NCBI GenBank assembly: GCA_030425615.1
Contig: JAUIAI010000160.1
Coordinates: 1 to 6,374 of the forward strand
Reading direction: 5' to 3'
From: Gammaproteobacteria bacterium
Lineage (GTDB): Bacteria; Pseudomonadota; Gammaproteobacteria; Burkholderiales; Burkholderiaceae_E
Length of the DNA: 6,374 bases
A model generated the notes under the pieces. The model was not told where the DNA came from and searched no databases. It was given only the letters and a program-made list of their open reading frames with translations. Shown here one piece after another: positions 5,610-6,374 of this stretch. Numbering within the stretch: the first letter of the stretch is position 1; the number at the start of each line of letters is the position of its first letter. Both the position numbers and the translations under genes were made by a program.

Positions 5610-6374
5610 GGGGAAGAATTCCCATCGTCTTGGCGATGATGCCCATCATGACTTCGTCCGCGCCGCCCCCGATCGAGCCCAGCCGGGTGTCGCGCCAGAA
5701 CCGGTTCACGTGGGTCTCCTCGATGTAGCCCATGCCTCCCCAGAACTGTACGCACCAGTCGGCGATCTCGCGCGCGGTGCGTGCGGCCTTGAGCTTGCAC
5801 ATCGAGGCCAGCTGGGTGACATCCTCACCGGCCACGTAGAGTTCGGTGGCGCGGTACAGCATCGCGCGGACGGCCTCTAGTTCGGTGCGCAGTTCTGCGA
5901 GCTTGTAATGGACGACCTGGTTGTCGAGCAGCGGGCGCCCGAAGGCCTCCCGCTCGCGCAGGTAGTTGATCGTGTCGTTGATGATTCGTTCACCCGCGGT
6001 CCAGCGCGAGGCCGCCCACAGGCGCTCCTCCTGGAACTGCATCATCTGGTAGACGAACCCCATGCCTTCCTCGCCGATGCGGTAGCGCTGCGGCACGCGA
6101 ACGTCGTCGAAGAAGAGCTGCGCCGTATCGGACGAATGCATGCCGGCCTTGCGCAGCTTCCTGGCCACCTGCACGCCGGGCTCGTTCATGGGCACGCAGA
6201 TCAGGCTCTTGTTGCGATGCGGGTTGCCTTCACCGGTGTTGGCCAGCAGACAGATCCAGTCGGCCTGGGTCCCGTTGGTGGTCCACATCTTGCCGCCCCG
6301 GATGACGTAGTCGTCGCCGTCCTTGCGTGCGGTGGTCTTGATCGACGAGACGTCCGAACCGGCGCCCACCTCGG
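5599..6374 (-). CDS. Acyl-CoA dehydrogenase, C-terminal part (5' end outside window)
   Basis: An FAD-dependent flavoenzyme that introduces a C2-C3 double bond into an acyl-CoA and passes electrons to electron-transfer flavoprotein. 257 codons are visible and the frame is still open at the window edge, so roughly the first 120-140 residues are missing. The fragment begins in the FAD-binding middle domain (EVGAGSDV, residues 1-8; KMWTTNG 28-34), continues through GMHSSDTAQLFFDDVRVP (77-94), and ends in the helical C-terminal domain (GGMGYIEE 212-219; RFWRDTRLGSIGGGADEVM 224-242). Glu116 in FQEERL sits where isovaleryl-CoA and long-chain enzymes carry the catalytic base. The alternative site used by medium- and short-chain enzymes is Gly236 here. 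This layout resembles isovaleryl-CoA and citronellyl-CoA dehydrogenases (LiuA/AtuD type), but the exact substrate is unknown. Its TGA overlaps the carboxylase start by 11 bp. Family assignment is very secure; substrate is inferred only. Confidence 0.95.
   Translation of the reverse strand, partial: EVGAGSDVSSIKTTARKDGDDYVIRGGKMWTTNGTQADWICLLANTGEGNPHRNKSLICVPMNEPGVQVARKLRKAGMHSSDTAQLFFDDVRVPQRYRIGEEGMGFVYQMMQFQEERLWAASRWTAGERIINDTINYLREREAFGRPLLDNQVVHYKLAELRTELEAVRAMLYRATELYVAGEDVTQLASMCKLKAARTAREIADWCVQFWGGMGYIEETHVNRFWRDTRLGSIGGGADEVMMGIIAKTMGILPRGR

Noticed and set aside
3624..5639. A 671-codon open frame on the plus strand, opposite the carboxylase gene
   Set aside because: It mirrors the minus-strand codons of a clear biotin carboxylase in very GC-rich DNA; its translation is low-complexity Arg/Gly/His-rich with no recognisable domain.
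3561..6374. A firm assignment of the block as atu (terpene) or liu (leucine) genes
   Set aside because: The dehydrogenase and carboxylase alpha subunit fit both, but the beta subunit and lyase are absent, the order differs and the crotonase is PaaG-like.

Overview
The window looks like chromosomal DNA of a high-GC proteobacterium. A gammaproteobacterium is my best guess, because the thioesterase resembles E. coli YigI and the biotin carboxylase and acyl-CoA dehydrogenase have proteobacterial sequences. Every convincing gene lies on the minus strand and coding density is high, so the region reads from coordinate 6374 down to 1 as one operon or two consecutive ones.

Region 1 (6374 to 2288) is a CoA-thioester catabolic block: an acyl-CoA dehydrogenase (its 5' part lies outside the window), the biotin-carrying alpha subunit of an acyl-CoA carboxylase, a PaaG-like crotonase-fold isomerase/hydratase, and a YigI/PaaI-type hotdog acyl-CoA thioesterase. 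The three junctions overlap by 11, 4 and 4 bp, which implies strong translational coupling. Dehydrogenase plus biotin-dependent carboxylase is the logic of the liu (leucine/isovalerate) and atu (acyclic terpene) pathways: an acyl-CoA is desaturated and then carboxylated. The carboxyltransferase beta subunit needed for the second step is not in the window.

Region 2 (2287 to 2200) is an 88-bp gap with two adjacent RNA hairpins on the transcribed strand. The first is a long nested stem-loop just after the thioesterase stop. The second is a perfect 9-bp stem whose 3' arm is the Shine-Dalgarno sequence of the next gene.

Region 3 (2199 to 1) encodes a tripartite TRAP transporter in the order dctP (periplasmic binding protein), dctQ (small membrane subunit), dctM (large membrane subunit, cut by the window edge). 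The dctQ-dctM gap is unusually long (99 bp) and contains another strong stem-loop and a possible 30-codon mini-ORF overlapping the dctM start.

Working model (inference): the TRAP system imports an organic acid, probably branched or otherwise unusual, whose CoA ester is processed by the upstream enzymes, with the thioesterase releasing dead-end acyl-CoAs. No acyl-CoA ligase, carboxyltransferase, lyase or regulator is visible here, so the substrate cannot be fixed from this window. No RNA genes, mobile elements or CRISPR arrays were seen.
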